A program made the translations under genes and the position numbers. 36,461 nucleotides of DNA from an uncultured Lachnospiraceae bacterium (GTDB lineage Bacteria; Bacillota; Clostridia; Lachnospirales; Lachnospiraceae): NCBI GenBank assembly GCA_902796425.1, contig CADBPC010000083.1, positions 1 through 36,461 on the forward strand. Reading direction: 5' to 3'. The notes under the pieces were generated by a model, which saw nothing but the letters and a program-made list of their open reading frames with translations, ran no database searches and was not told where the DNA came from. This document shows positions 5,881 to 15,152 of this stretch, one piece after another; the stretch's first letter is position 1, and each line of letters begins with the position of its first letter.

Positions 5881-7971
5881 ATGAACAATCAAACGATTTT
5901 TCCGTCGCTGATTCACGGCGGCGATTATAATCCGGACCAGTGGCTGGACCGGCCGGACATCCTGGAAGAGGATATCCGGATGATGAAAAAGGCAAAGATC
6001 AACTGTGTCAGCCTGGCAATCTTCGCCTGGTCCACACTCGAGCCGGAAGAAGGAAAATTCAACCTTCAGTGGCTTCACGACGTTGTTGACCGGCTTTATG
6101 AAAACGGAATCTATGTCATCATGGCGACGCCCTCTGGCGCGCGGCCCCGGTGGCTTGCACAAAAATATCCCGAGGTCCTTCGCGTAAACGCAAGGCGTGA
6201 GCGCATGCTCTTCGGCGAGCGGCACAATCACTGCTACACCTCCCCCGCATACAGGGAGAAGGTAAGGATCATTGACAGGAAGCTTGCGGAGGAATTCGCG
6301 TCCCACCCGGCCGTGATCCTTTGGCATATCTCCAATGAGTTCGGGGGCGACTGCCACTGTCCGCTCTGCCAGGAGGCCTTCCGCTCATGGCTTAAGGACC
6401 GGTACGGCAGCATTGATAAGCTCAATCACGCCTGGTGGACCGCCTTCTGGAGCCACACGTACAATGATTTTTCCCAGATCGAGAGCCCTTCTCCTCTGGG
6501 CGACTCCTCCCTGCACGGACTTTCTCTCGACTGGATGCGCTTTGTTACAGCTCAGACGGCGGACTTTATCCGTGTTGAAAAGCAGGCTCTCAAAGACGGC
6601 GGGGCGCTCCAGCCGGTCACGACAAACCTTATGAGGGACTTTACAGGACTTGACTACAGTGTTATCTCAAAAGAAATCGACATTGTATCCTGGGACAATT
6701 ATCCCTTCTGGCACACAGGATCCGATATCGAAATCGCCTATGAGACGGCGCTGCAGCACGACCTGATGCGCAGCTACAGGCAAAAGCCCTTCCTTATGAT
6801 GGAATCCAGCCCTTCATCCATGAACTGGCCGCCGCTGAGCAGGCTCCGCAGGCCCGGCACAGTTCCGCTGACCTCCATGCAGGCCATAGCGCACGGATCC
6901 GACAGTGTCCAGTATTTCCAGATCCGGCAGAGCAGGGGCTCCTCCGAGAAATTCCACGGGGCCGTCATCGATCACTACGGCGGCGAGGACACACGGGTCT
7001 TTTCCGAAATCTGCAGGACCGGTGAGGATCTCGCATCCCTGTCTGTTCTTACGGGAAGCCGGGTGGACGCGAAGGCTGCCGTCATTACGGACATGGAGAG
7101 CCGCTGGGCGATGGAGGCTGCTGCCGGCCCCCGGAACATGGGGCTCCATTATTATGAGGCTGTTCAGAAATCCTACCGCGCCCTTCGGGAAGCCGGGCTC
7201 AACGTGGATGTCATAGACAGCAGCGCGCCGCTTGATTCGTACAAAATCGTCGCAGCTCCCATGCTGTATATGTACAAGGAGGGCGTTCCGGATCGCCTTC
7301 GCAGCTTCGTCAGGCAGGGCGGCATCCTGATCCAGACGTACTGGAGCGGTATTGTGGATGAGAGCGACCTGTGCTTCGAGGGCGCGACTCCGCACGACCT
7401 GACCGATGTCCTCGGACTTCGCTTTGAAGAAATCGATGCGCTCCCGGACGGTGTGACAAACCGCTTTGTCCGGATAAAAGACGCCGGAATCTGCAGTGAC
7501 ACTGTCAGTGATAATTCCGGTGAAAACAGCTGCGAAAACGCCGAAGGCGGGCTCGCTCTCCCGGAATCCTGCGCCTGCGAATATCTCTGTGAGCTCGTAA
7601 AGCCGGAAGGCGCAAAGGTACTTATGGTCTACGGTGACGATTTCTACGCGGGACACCCCGCCCTTACCGTAAACCGCTTCGGGGAGGGCGCAGCATACTA
7701 CGTAGCTGCAGACGCGGAGCAGGCCTTCTACACCTGCCTTTACAGGGAAATCGCGCGCAAGGCGGGCCTTTCACCCCTCCTTGAGGATCTCCCGGACAAT
7801 ACCTGCGCGGCATCCCGCACGGACGGTCAGTATGAGTATGTATTCGCAGGGCACTATGCCCCGGACTGCGTACAGATAAAAGTCCCGCAGGGAGCCGAAA
7901 TCCTCTGCGGGAATAAGGATGGTATTCTGGATGGATATTCCTATATCATTCTTCGACGGATTTCATCGTGA
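5881..7971 (+). CDS. GH42 beta-galactosidase
   Basis: A 696-residue glycoside hydrolase family 42 enzyme, a retaining beta-galactosidase that removes terminal galactose from oligosaccharides. The catalytic barrel opens with GGDYNPDQW. The acid/base is E153 in HISNEFGGD and the nucleophile E308 in FLMMESSPS. Cysteines C118, C158, C160 and C163 form the structural zinc site of many GH42 enzymes. The trimerisation domain (about 400-620) and a small C-terminal beta domain follow, with a Ser/Asn/Glu-rich stretch near 540-560. There is no signal peptide, so it acts in the cytoplasm on imported sugars. It is transcribed alone, divergent from the MurD-like gene, and its 3' end overlaps the end of tex by 26 bases. 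Which transporter feeds it is not clear. Confidence 0.92.
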   Translation: MNNQTIFPSLIHGGDYNPDQWLDRPDILEEDIRMMKKAKINCVSLAIFAWSTLEPEEGKFNLQWLHDVVDRLYENGIYVIMATPSGARPRWLAQKYPEVLRVNARRERMLFGERHNHCYTSPAYREKVRIIDRKLAEEFASHPAVILWHISNEFGGDCHCPLCQEAFRSWLKDRYGSIDKLNHAWWTAFWSHTYNDFSQIESPSPLGDSSLHGLSLDWMRFVTAQTADFIRVEKQALKDGGALQPVTTNLMRDFTGLDYSVISKEIDIVSWDNYPFWHTGSDIEIAYETALQHDLMRSYRQKPFLMMESSPSSMNWPPLSRLRRPGTVPLTSMQAIAHGSDSVQYFQIRQSRGSSEKFHGAVIDHYGGEDTRVFSEICRTGEDLASLSVLTGSRVDAKAAVITDMESRWAMEAAAGPRNMGLHYYEAVQKSYRALREAGLNVDVIDSSAPLDSYKIVAAPMLYMYKEGVPDRLRSFVRQGGILIQTYWSGIVDESDLCFEGATPHDLTDVLGLRFEEIDALPDGVTNRFVRIKDAGICSDTVSDNSGENSCENAEGGLALPESCACEYLCELVKPEGAKVLMVYGDDFYAGHPALTVNRFGEGAAYYVAADAEQAFYTCLYREIARKAGLSPLLEDLPDNTCAASRTDGQYEYVFAGHYAPDCVQIKVPQGAEILCGNKDGILDGYSYIILRRISS

Positions 7972-10303
7972 GGGAGATCCTGTTTTTCTTTTCCTCAACG
8001 CCGAGGACCTTTACCCTGACGATGTCGCCGACCTTCACGACATCCAGCGGATGCTTTACATAGCGGTCGGCAAGCTGGGAAATATGGACCAGGCCGTCCT
8101 GATGGACGCCGATATCCACGAACGCGCCGAAATCGACGATATTGCGCACGGTTCCGGTCAGCACCATTCCCGGCTTTAAGTCTTTGATATCCATAACGTC
8201 GCTTCGAAGAACCGGCGCCTGCACCTCTTCACGGGGGTCGCGGCCCGGTTTTTCCAGTTCCTTTAAGACATCCTGGAGTGTGTATTCGCCAAGGCCCGCC
8301 ATCTGTGCCAGCTTTTTGAGGTCTGCGGCCTTTGCCTTTCTTCCGATCTCCGCCGTCTTTCCTCCGGTGATGTCCGCCTTCGTAAAGCCGAGGCTCTCAA
8401 GGAGCTTATACGCCGCCTCGTAGCTCTCGGGATGGACGCCCGTCATATCCAGAGGCTCCTTCCCGCCGCGGATCCTCAAAAAGCCCGCGCACTGCTCAAA
8501 GGCCTTCGCGCCGAGCTTCGGGACCTTCATAAGCTCTTTTCTTGACTTAAAGGAGCCGTTCTGCTCGCGGTAATCCACGATGTTCTTCGCGACGGTCTTG
8601 TTGACGCCGGAGATATAGGACAGGAGCGCCGCGGACGCGGTATTCACATCCACGCCGACGTTGTTTACGCAGTCCTCGACAACGCCGGTCAAGGTGTCTC
8701 CCAGCTTTGTCTGGTTCATGTCATGCTGGTACTGGCCGACGCCGATTGACTTCGGATCGATCTTTACAAGCTCCGCCAGGGGATCCTGGAGGCGCCTTGC
8801 GATGGACGCCGCGCTCCTCTGTCCGACGTCGAAGTTCGGGAACTCCTCTGTCGCGAGCTTGCTCGCGGAATATACGCTGGCTCCCGCCTCGTTGACGATG
8901 ACATATTTGACGGGGAGGCCGGACTCCTTAATGAAGGAGGAGATCACCTGCTCGGACTCTCTGGAGGCCGTGCCGTTTCCGACCGAGATCACGTCGACGC
9001 CGTACTTTTTGCAGAGGGTAAAGAGGATCTTCTTCGCCTCTGCGACCTTGTTCTGCGGCTCCGTGGGGAAGATCACGGTCGTGTCAAGGACCTTGCCGGT
9101 CTCGTCCACGATCGCGAGTTTGCAGCCGGTCCGGAATGCGGGATCCCAGCCGAGCACCGTCTTGCCCTGCACGGGAGGCTGCATGAGGAGCTGCTCTAGG
9201 TTGCTGGCAAAGACCTTCATAGCGCCGTCTTCTGCCATTTCCGTTATCTCCGCGCGCAGCTCTGTCTCGATCGATGGCGCGATCAGGCGCTTGTACGCGT
9301 CCTGCGCCGCCTCGAGGATGTAGCTGTGCGTCACGGGATTAGGCCTGTACTGCTTTTTGTCCTGCGTCATCGCAGCGAGATCCTTGAAGGAATGCACTCC
9401 CTTTGAGGACGCCGCCTTCGGGACATCGCGGAGGTTCATCTGCCGGTCGATGTAATCCACGATCTTTTCCGCAGGGGCTTCAATCCGGACCGTCAGGAAC
9501 TTTTCCTTCTCACCGCGGTTGATCGCAAGGACCCTGTGTCCCGGGATCTTTCCCACGGGCTCCGAGAATTCGTAATAGTTCTCGTAGATATTGTCCCTCT
9601 CCGCGAGCTTTTTGTTCACCGGTGCCTTCGCGGCAGCTGCGCCGGCCGACTTCCCGCCTGCCGTCTTTCCTGCGCCGTCTTCCTTCGCGGCCCCGGTCTC
9701 TTCCTTTGCTGACTTTGCCGTCTTTGCCTTTGCGGTTACAAGAAGGCCTTCCTTTTTGGTCAGCTCGCGGATACCGGAGCGGATTGCGGCATTGTCCGAG
9801 ATCTGCTCCGCGATGATATCCTCCGCCATCCGGATCGCAGCCGCCGCGTCCGGGATCTCCTCCTCGGGCTTTACATAGTCCTGTGCAACGCTCTCGACAC
9901 TCTTTTTCGCGTCCGCGCTTAAGATATACTGCGCAAGCGGCTCAAGACCCTTCTCCTTTGCAATCATCGCGCGAGTGCGGCGCTTTTGTTTATATGGTCT
10001 GTAGAGATCCTCGAGCGCAGTCGCCGTCGCCGCGTCCTCGATCTGTTTCCGGAGAGCGTCGTCCAGCTTGCCCTGCTCCTCGATCGCCTTGATGATCGCG
10101 GCCCTTCTCTCCTCGAGGGCGCGCAGGTATCTGAGCCTCACGTCAAAGGCGCGCAGCACCTCGTCCGAGAGAGCGCCGGTTGCTTCCTTGCGGTATCTCG
10201 CGATAAAGGGAATCGTGTTGCCCTCGTCGATGAGGCGGATGACTGTCTCCGTCTGTGAGGTACGGATCCCGAGTTCTTCTGATATTGCTTTAATAATGTC
10301 CAT
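7946..10303 (-). CDS. tex: Tex-family RNA-binding transcription accessory protein
   Basis: Tex proteins are conserved cytoplasmic nucleic-acid-binding proteins linked to transcription fidelity and, in some pathogens, toxin gene expression. The 785-residue product has the typical N-terminal helical region (IPFIARYRKEATGAL near 31-45), a YqgF/RNase-H-like domain around 380-500 (GWDPAFRTGCK), helix-hairpin-helix motifs (IVDYREQNGSFKSRKEL) and a C-terminal S1 RNA-binding domain (about 698-770, GTVRNIVDFGAFVDIG). An Ala/Lys/Gly-rich low-complexity insert at about 191-230 interrupts the N-terminal half. The gene begins 27 bases after the symporter gene and is probably cotranscribed with it. The 3' end overlaps the convergent GH42 gene. 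Confidence 0.95.
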   Translation of the reverse strand: MDIIKAISEELGIRTSQTETVIRLIDEGNTIPFIARYRKEATGALSDEVLRAFDVRLRYLRALEERRAAIIKAIEEQGKLDDALRKQIEDAATATALEDLYRPYKQKRRTRAMIAKEKGLEPLAQYILSADAKKSVESVAQDYVKPEEEIPDAAAAIRMAEDIIAEQISDNAAIRSGIRELTKKEGLLVTAKAKTAKSAKEETGAAKEDGAGKTAGGKSAGAAAAKAPVNKKLAERDNIYENYYEFSEPVGKIPGHRVLAINRGEKEKFLTVRIEAPAEKIVDYIDRQMNLRDVPKAASSKGVHSFKDLAAMTQDKKQYRPNPVTHSYILEAAQDAYKRLIAPSIETELRAEITEMAEDGAMKVFASNLEQLLMQPPVQGKTVLGWDPAFRTGCKLAIVDETGKVLDTTVIFPTEPQNKVAEAKKILFTLCKKYGVDVISVGNGTASRESEQVISSFIKESGLPVKYVIVNEAGASVYSASKLATEEFPNFDVGQRSAASIARRLQDPLAELVKIDPKSIGVGQYQHDMNQTKLGDTLTGVVEDCVNNVGVDVNTASAALLSYISGVNKTVAKNIVDYREQNGSFKSRKELMKVPKLGAKAFEQCAGFLRIRGGKEPLDMTGVHPESYEAAYKLLESLGFTKADITGGKTAEIGRKAKAADLKKLAQMAGLGEYTLQDVLKELEKPGRDPREEVQAPVLRSDVMDIKDLKPGMVLTGTVRNIVDFGAFVDIGVHQDGLVHISQLADRYVKHPLDVVKVGDIVRVKVLGVEEKKNRISLTMKSVEE

Positions 10304-10330
10304 ATCTGTTACTGTTATACCTTTCCTGTC

Positions 10331-11686
10331 TTACATAAGGCTCTGAATGATGATTACCGCGACGAGAACCGGGAGCACGATCTGGAAGTAGGGCTTTAGC
10401 CTGGCTGAGAACTTCAGTCCCTTTCCCTTGTTGCACTCCGCGATGTAATTGTCATAGCCCCAGCCCGCCCTGGTCACGCAGAACAGGCAGAAGATCAGGG
10501 AACCAACCGGCAGGAGGATGTTGCTGACGATAAAGTCCTCCATGTCCAGCACGTCCCTTCCTCCCGGGAACCTTAAGCTGCTCAGGACGTTGTAGCCGAG
10601 AACACAGGGGAGTGAAGCGATAAACAGGAGCACTCCGCTGACAATGACCGCCTTTTTCCGGCTCATGTGGAAGAGCTCCGCCGAACACATGATAATGTTT
10701 TCAAAAACAGCGATGACCGTCGAGAAGCTCGCGAAGGTCATGAAGAGGAAGAACAAAGAGCCCCAGAAGCGCCCTCCTGCCATGTGTATAAATACATTGG
10801 GGAGCGTAATGAAAATAAGGGACGGTCCCGCGTCGGGCTGCACTCCGAAGGAGAAGCATGCGGGGAAAATAATAAGGCCCGAGGTGATCGCGACGATGGT
10901 ATCCAGAATGCAGATTCCCGCGGACTCTCCGGGAAGCGAATTTTCGTCCGACATGTAGCTTCCGAAGATTTCCATGGCGCCGACGCCGAGGCTCAGTGTA
11001 AAGAAAGCCTGGTTCATCGCGGCCTTGATGACATTGACGATACCCACGTTCGCCGCTTCTTTAAAGTCAGGAACCAGATAGAACCTGAGGCCTTTCAGAG
11101 CGCCGGGCTGAAGCATGCTGTGAACCGCAAGCACAATGATCAGCGCCATGAGCGTTGTCATCATGACCTTGCTGATCTTTTCAATGCCGTTCTGCAGGCC
11201 CCTGCCGCAGACAATAAAGCCGAGGATGACATTGAGCGCCATCCAGAACGTCATCTCAAGCGGGGACGACAGGAGATCTGTAAATACGCCCGCGACCTCG
11301 TCCGCGCTCATTCCGCTCTGAAAGCTCCCCGTAAGAAAGCGCTCCAGATAGCAGACCATCCAGCCGGATACTGTGGTGTAATACATCATCAGCATGAAGC
11401 ACCCGATCAGGCAGCACCAGCCGTGAAGGTGCCATTTCGTTCCCGGCTTTTCCAGTTCCTTATAGCTGTAATAGGCGCTCTTTTTGCCGCCCCGTCCGAC
11501 GGCGAGCTCCATGGTAAGGACGGGCAGTCCCATCCCGATCAGGAACAGCAAATAGAACAAAACGAAGACGCCTCCGCCGTTCTCACCCGCAACATAGGGA
11601 AAACGCCACACGTTGCCTATTCCGATCGCGCACCCCGCGCTGACCAGAAGAAATCCTAATCTTGAGCCAAAGCTTTCTCTTTCCAC
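10331..11686 (-). CDS. Sodium-dependent transporter, NSS/SNF (LeuT-like) family
   Basis: A 451-residue polytopic membrane protein of the neurotransmitter:sodium symporter family, whose bacterial members import amino acids or their derivatives with Na+. The first span holds the family signature AIGIGNVWRFPYVAGENGGG, whose unwound region binds substrate and sodium. About eleven or twelve hydrophobic segments follow. The substrate cannot be deduced. I place the start at the GTG at 11684-11686, because GGAG ends 6 bases before it and the resulting N-terminus (MERESFGSRLGF) matches the family's usual form; a TTG 12 bases upstream is the alternative. It is followed by tex after 27 bases. A hairpin and a promoter-like sequence lie upstream. 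Confidence 0.9.
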   Translation of the reverse strand: MERESFGSRLGFLLVSAGCAIGIGNVWRFPYVAGENGGGVFVLFYLLFLIGMGLPVLTMELAVGRGGKKSAYYSYKELEKPGTKWHLHGWCCLIGCFMLMMYYTTVSGWMVCYLERFLTGSFQSGMSADEVAGVFTDLLSSPLEMTFWMALNVILGFIVCGRGLQNGIEKISKVMMTTLMALIIVLAVHSMLQPGALKGLRFYLVPDFKEAANVGIVNVIKAAMNQAFFTLSLGVGAMEIFGSYMSDENSLPGESAGICILDTIVAITSGLIIFPACFSFGVQPDAGPSLIFITLPNVFIHMAGGRFWGSLFFLFMTFASFSTVIAVFENIIMCSAELFHMSRKKAVIVSGVLLFIASLPCVLGYNVLSSLRFPGGRDVLDMEDFIVSNILLPVGSLIFCLFCVTRAGWGYDNYIAECNKGKGLKFSARLKPYFQIVLPVLVAVIIIQSLM

Positions 11687-11730
11687 TGTAATCTCCAATC
11701 CGCTGCTTTTCAGGCAATGCGCGCAATTAT

Positions 11731-11769
11731 AAGGAGCCCGCCTCCGGCTGTGCCAAGGCAGGGCTCCTT
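11731..11769 (-). terminator. Hairpin between esterase and symporter genes
   Basis: Nine-base perfect arms AAGGAGCCC (11731-11739) and GGGCTCCTT (11761-11769), extended inside by GCCT/AGGC with one bulge. On the minus strand it follows the esterase stop at 11829 and precedes the symporter. The sequence after it on the minus strand is ATAATTG, a weak T-run. It probably ends the locus 1 transcript, but it also lies in the presumed leader of the symporter gene. Confidence 0.5.
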
Positions 11770-11775
11770 CAATGC

Positions 11776-11806
11776 ATTATACAATATAATATGGCTCTTG
11801 TTACAA
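11776..11806 (-). promoter_or_regulatory. Candidate promoter for the symporter-tex operon
   Basis: On the minus strand TTGTAA (plus 11801-11806) and TATAAT (plus 11776-11781) are 19 bases apart. The -10 box is perfect, the -35 box and spacing are not. The start would lie just before the 11731-11769 hairpin, giving a leader of about 80 bases that contains it. Confidence 0.35.
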
Positions 11807-11828
11807 TAGTATTTTCAGGTACGACCGA

Positions 11829-12665
11829 TCAGACCTGTCTCCTGCCTGTTTTTGCATAGGCGTCTTTTCTGATCGGCTGGATCCAGTCAAGAAACTTCTC
11901 GATCTCGATGTTCCAGAATCTCCACTCGTGGCCATACTGAGGGATCTCTTCGTAGGTCACCGGGATGCCCGCTGCAACAAGTTTGTCGCGGAAAGCCCGG
12001 TTCGCATCAAGAAGGAAATCCTGTCCGCCTATAGCGATGTAAGCCGCCGGAAACTTTGCCTTTGACGCAATCAGCCTGTCTGCAAGCGCGATGGGATCGA
12101 TCGAAGGATCCAGTTCTTTTGTATCACCGCCGGAGAGCTGCGCGGGATTAATATTGACAGCCGCTGAAAAGGCGCCGAACGCAGCATACTTTTCCGGATT
12201 GCCAAGAGCGTGTACGAGCGTTCCGTATCCGCCCATCGACAGACCGGCGATGTAGGTGTCCTCGGGCCTGCGGGAAACAGGGAACATGCCGCAGACAAAA
12301 TCCGGAAGCTCATCCTCGATGAAGGAATAGAAATCATCCCCGCCGTTTTTGACATAGCTCTTGTTCTCCGCAGAGATATTGACAATCGCGATATTTCTCT
12401 CCTCCGCGAAGAGTTCGACATTGGTATATCCGGTCCACTGTGCGTGGTTATTGCCGTAGCCGTGAAGCAGATAAAGTACCGGGAATCTGTCTTCTTTGGA
12501 ATGCCTGACCTTGCCCCGGAGCATGGACAGGTCAGCCGGTACATCATCGATATCTGAGGCGCCAAGTCCCATAGATTCCGGAATTGTCACAGAGGGAATC
12601 ACAACCGTTATATCCACTGTCCTGTGCAGTGTGTAGCTGATAAAATTGCAGACGAATTTTGCCAT
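11829..12665 (-). CDS. CE1-like esterase, alpha/beta hydrolase (locus 1)
   Basis: A 278-residue alpha/beta hydrolase of the esterase D / CE1 type, a group with acetylxylan and feruloyl esterases as well as other carboxylesterases. The nucleophile is S143 in AGLSMGGYG, the acid probably D216 in GGQDFLLD, and the base H246 in YGHEWRFW; YLLHGYGNN (65-73) forms the oxyanion side. There is no signal peptide, so it should act in the cytoplasm, removing acyl groups from imported oligosaccharides. AAAGGA lies about 8 bases before the ATG. It is the last gene of locus 1, 23 bases after the type-B carboxylesterase. Two related enzymes are encoded in locus 2 (24757-25554 and 25565-26404). The exact ester is unknown. 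Confidence 0.85.
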   Translation of the reverse strand: MAKFVCNFISYTLHRTVDITVVIPSVTIPESMGLGASDIDDVPADLSMLRGKVRHSKEDRFPVLYLLHGYGNNHAQWTGYTNVELFAEERNIAIVNISAENKSYVKNGGDDFYSFIEDELPDFVCGMFPVSRRPEDTYIAGLSMGGYGTLVHALGNPEKYAAFGAFSAAVNINPAQLSGGDTKELDPSIDPIALADRLIASKAKFPAAYIAIGGQDFLLDANRAFRDKLVAAGIPVTYEEIPQYGHEWRFWNIEIEKFLDWIQPIRKDAYAKTGRRQV

Positions 12666-12688
12666 TTTCTAATCCTTTCCTGACTCTG

Positions 12689-14236
12689 TCAGTGCTGTAC
12701 GTTGTTGTCCTCGCCCCAAAGCCTGGAAAGCGGGACTGCCTTCGCGATTTCCTCTATCAGCTCATCATCATGATTGTGCCTGACTTCGCAGGTCCTCCCC
12801 AGGATCATGACTGCCTCATCGTTCCCGGTGGCCGCCGGCCAGAATGGGAGCTCCGGCATGTTGGGATCGCCGCAGCGCGCGAAATTCATCACTGCACCGA
12901 AGATCTGCTCCTGAAGCTTGTCGGACACACCCGGTACATTGGCAACAGGAACGAGATCAATGTTATGGAAGAAGAACGCAATGTCGGAGCAGTGCCATGC
13001 GCATTTATGGTTATCGACCGGGAATTCAAAGTCAAACAGATATGCATAGGTAGGTGCCTGTGTGAAGGCTGCCTTCTGCCTGATAAGGTTCTTGGAGGGC
13101 CGCCGGAAGATATAGTCGAGAACTGTTGCGTCGACGAGTCTGTGGTCCGGATATGCCTTTTTAAAGAGCCCGGTGATCCTGCCTGCAGCATCGCCGAAGA
13201 ATTCACAGACCTTCTGCTCCATCTGCTCATCGCTCATGGCGTACTTGTCATATCCCGCCGGACGGAACGCAAATTCCGCAAAGACCGTGCCGACCATTAG
13301 AGGCGTGTTCTTTGTCCTCTCGCGGAACCCGTAGATGGCAGGATCGCCCAGATACCAGTCGTTTATCAGGGGAGCCTGGCCGGTATAAAGACCCTTTTCA
13401 GCAACTGCGGGACGGGCTTTTTCGTATATTTCAACAAGCTGCGGGTACGGAAGTGTTTCAAGGACCGACACATCCTCTGTGCCGAGCTCCTTTAGCATCG
13501 CGCCGACGATCTGGCTGCCGTCTCCTTCGGATTTGCCGATGATACCGGGCTCGATACAGCCGCTCATCACGATGCCGCGCTTAAAGAGACCGTCCGCCGC
13601 GGGAATCTGGCACAGGTCTGTGACCTTCATTCCGCCGCCGGACTGGCCGAAGATCGTCACGTTTTCGGGATCTCCGCCAAAGGCTTCGATATTTTCCCTG
13701 ACCCAGATAAGCGCCGCAACCATGTCCGCGTGACCGCAGTTGCCGGAATTGCGATATTTTTCCCCGAAGGGAGCAAGGTCAAGATAGCCGAGGATATTTA
13801 ACCTGTGGTTAATTGTGACGACAACAACATCTCCCTTATCAGCCATTGCCGCTCCGTCATAGCACAGCTGCTCAATGGAGGAGCCTGCCGAATATCCGCC
13901 GCCGTGCAGCCAGACCATGACCGGCTTCTTTGCCTGAGGATCAAGAGCACTCGTCCAGACATTGAGATTCTGGCAGTGCTCATCCTGCGGCCAGTATGCA
14001 TGAGGAACCATGAGTTCGCCGTTGGGTGTATCCTGGTGCATCAGCGGGCAGACAAAGCCGAAGCTCGTCGCGTCCATTACGCCCTCCCAGGAGTCTACAG
14101 GCTCAGGCTGCATATAGCGTTCGGCCTTTGCATACCGGACGCCCTTGAATACATAGGTGCCGTCGAAATAGTATCCCCGCAGGGCACCTGCTTTTGTCTT
14201 TACTGTCGTGCTTTCGTCGCATCTGAATACTTTCAT
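12689..14236 (-). CDS. Type-B carboxylesterase
   Basis: A 515-residue carboxylesterase of the COesterase/para-nitrobenzyl esterase family, which hydrolyses carboxylic esters in the cytoplasm. The oxyanion loop HGGG is at 111-114, the nucleophile S199 in IFGQSGGG, the probable acid E321 in GTVFAEFAF and the base H415 in WHCSDIAFFF. The ATG at 14236 is clear from AAGGAGG 8 bases upstream; the frame extends 22 codons further without support. It follows the second permease gene by 16 bases and precedes the CE1-like esterase by 23, so it is part of the locus 1 operon. Being in a sugar-uptake operon suggests that it removes acetyl or similar groups from the transported glycan, but this is inferred from context. 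Confidence 0.87.
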   Translation of the reverse strand: MKVFRCDESTTVKTKAGALRGYYFDGTYVFKGVRYAKAERYMQPEPVDSWEGVMDATSFGFVCPLMHQDTPNGELMVPHAYWPQDEHCQNLNVWTSALDPQAKKPVMVWLHGGGYSAGSSIEQLCYDGAAMADKGDVVVVTINHRLNILGYLDLAPFGEKYRNSGNCGHADMVAALIWVRENIEAFGGDPENVTIFGQSGGGMKVTDLCQIPAADGLFKRGIVMSGCIEPGIIGKSEGDGSQIVGAMLKELGTEDVSVLETLPYPQLVEIYEKARPAVAEKGLYTGQAPLINDWYLGDPAIYGFRERTKNTPLMVGTVFAEFAFRPAGYDKYAMSDEQMEQKVCEFFGDAAGRITGLFKKAYPDHRLVDATVLDYIFRRPSKNLIRQKAAFTQAPTYAYLFDFEFPVDNHKCAWHCSDIAFFFHNIDLVPVANVPGVSDKLQEQIFGAVMNFARCGDPNMPELPFWPAATGNDEAVMILGRTCEVRHNHDDELIEEIAKAVPLSRLWGEDNNVQH

Positions 14237-14252
14237 GTTCGTTCCTCCTTGT

Positions 14253-15140
14253 TTATCCCTTGACCGCACCGAGCATGATGCCGCTCGCGAAATACTTCTC
14301 AAGGAAAGGATAGATGATCAGGATCGGAAGAATTGCCACAAACGCAATTGCCATACGGATCGAGACTGCAGGCAATGCCAGCAGGGCGCCGGAATCCGCA
14401 GTGGACATCGAAGCGAGCGCCTGGATATCCTGGATCATCTTGTTAAGCAGTGCCTGGATGGAGAGCATATTGGACTTCGTAATATAATACAGACCGTTTG
14501 TCCAGTCATTCCAGTAGCCGAGTCCTGAGAACAGGCCGACAGTTACGAATATCGGCTTGCCGAGCGGGATGACAAGACTTTTGTAGACCCTGAAATAGGT
14601 TGCGCCGTCCACCTGCGCTGCCTCATAAAGTGTAGAAGGAATGCTGGTCCTGAAATAGGTCCTCATCAGAATGACATTAAAGGCGCTCATCAGGAAGTTT
14701 GGCAGGATATAAGCCCAGATCGTGTTCTTGACGCCGATCTGCGTAGTCCACATGATATATGATGGGACAAGGCCTCCGTTGAACAGCATGGTAAAGAACA
14801 CAAAAAAGCTGAAGAACTTTCTGCCGGGCAGTTTTTCAATCGAAAGCGGAAACGCCAGCATGGAGGTAATAATAATATTTGTGAGGGTTCCGACCACAGT
14901 TACAAGGATCGTAATCCCATAGGCACGGAATACCGTCGCATAGTTCTGCATGATATACGCATAGGCCTCAAAGCCGAACTTTGCCGGGAAGAAAGAGTAT
15001 CCGTTGGCAACCAGCGTATTCTCTTCCGTGATGGAGCACATAAACAGCAGCACCAGCGGCAGTATCATGCACAATGTCACGATCACTAGGATGATGTTGA
15101 TCACGACCTGATATATTTTTTCTCCTCTTGATTTGATCAT
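14253..15140 (-). CDS. ABC sugar transporter permease, YtcP/LplC-type (locus 1)
   Basis: A 295-residue inner-membrane permease of the carbohydrate ABC importer class (CUT1, YtcP/LplC group). About six membrane spans are visible, with the ATPase-contact EAA loop EAAQVDGATYFRVYKSLVIP near residues 188-207. The protein begins with a short cytoplasmic segment and ends with the typical KYFASGIMLGAVKG tail of the group. AAAGGAGG lies 8 bases before the ATG. It forms a heterodimer with the LplB-type permease encoded 13 bases upstream and takes substrate from the lipoprotein at 16170-17738. No ATPase gene is present, so a shared MsmX-like ATPase is presumed. The substrate is likely an oligosaccharide. 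Confidence 0.92.
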   Translation of the reverse strand: MIKSRGEKIYQVVINIILVIVTLCMILPLVLLFMCSITEENTLVANGYSFFPAKFGFEAYAYIMQNYATVFRAYGITILVTVVGTLTNIIITSMLAFPLSIEKLPGRKFFSFFVFFTMLFNGGLVPSYIMWTTQIGVKNTIWAYILPNFLMSAFNVILMRTYFRTSIPSTLYEAAQVDGATYFRVYKSLVIPLGKPIFVTVGLFSGLGYWNDWTNGLYYITKSNMLSIQALLNKMIQDIQALASMSTADSGALLALPAVSIRMAIAFVAILPILIIYPFLEKYFASGIMLGAVKG

Positions 15141-15152
15141 GTCCTGCCTCCT

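Noticed and set aside
5766-5888. Longer N-terminus for the MurD-like protein
   Set aside because: It would overlap the divergent GH42 start and its promoter, adds no family similarity, and lacks a ribosome site; GGAG before 5765 fits better.
6814-7656. Long minus-strand frame inside the GH42 gene
   Set aside because: It is a shadow of a well-supported glycosidase gene in a GC-rich region and shows no recognisable motif.
10667-11659. 330-codon plus-strand frame opposite the symporter
   Set aside because: The charged, His/Asp-rich translation is typical of antisense reading of a membrane protein and has no domain.
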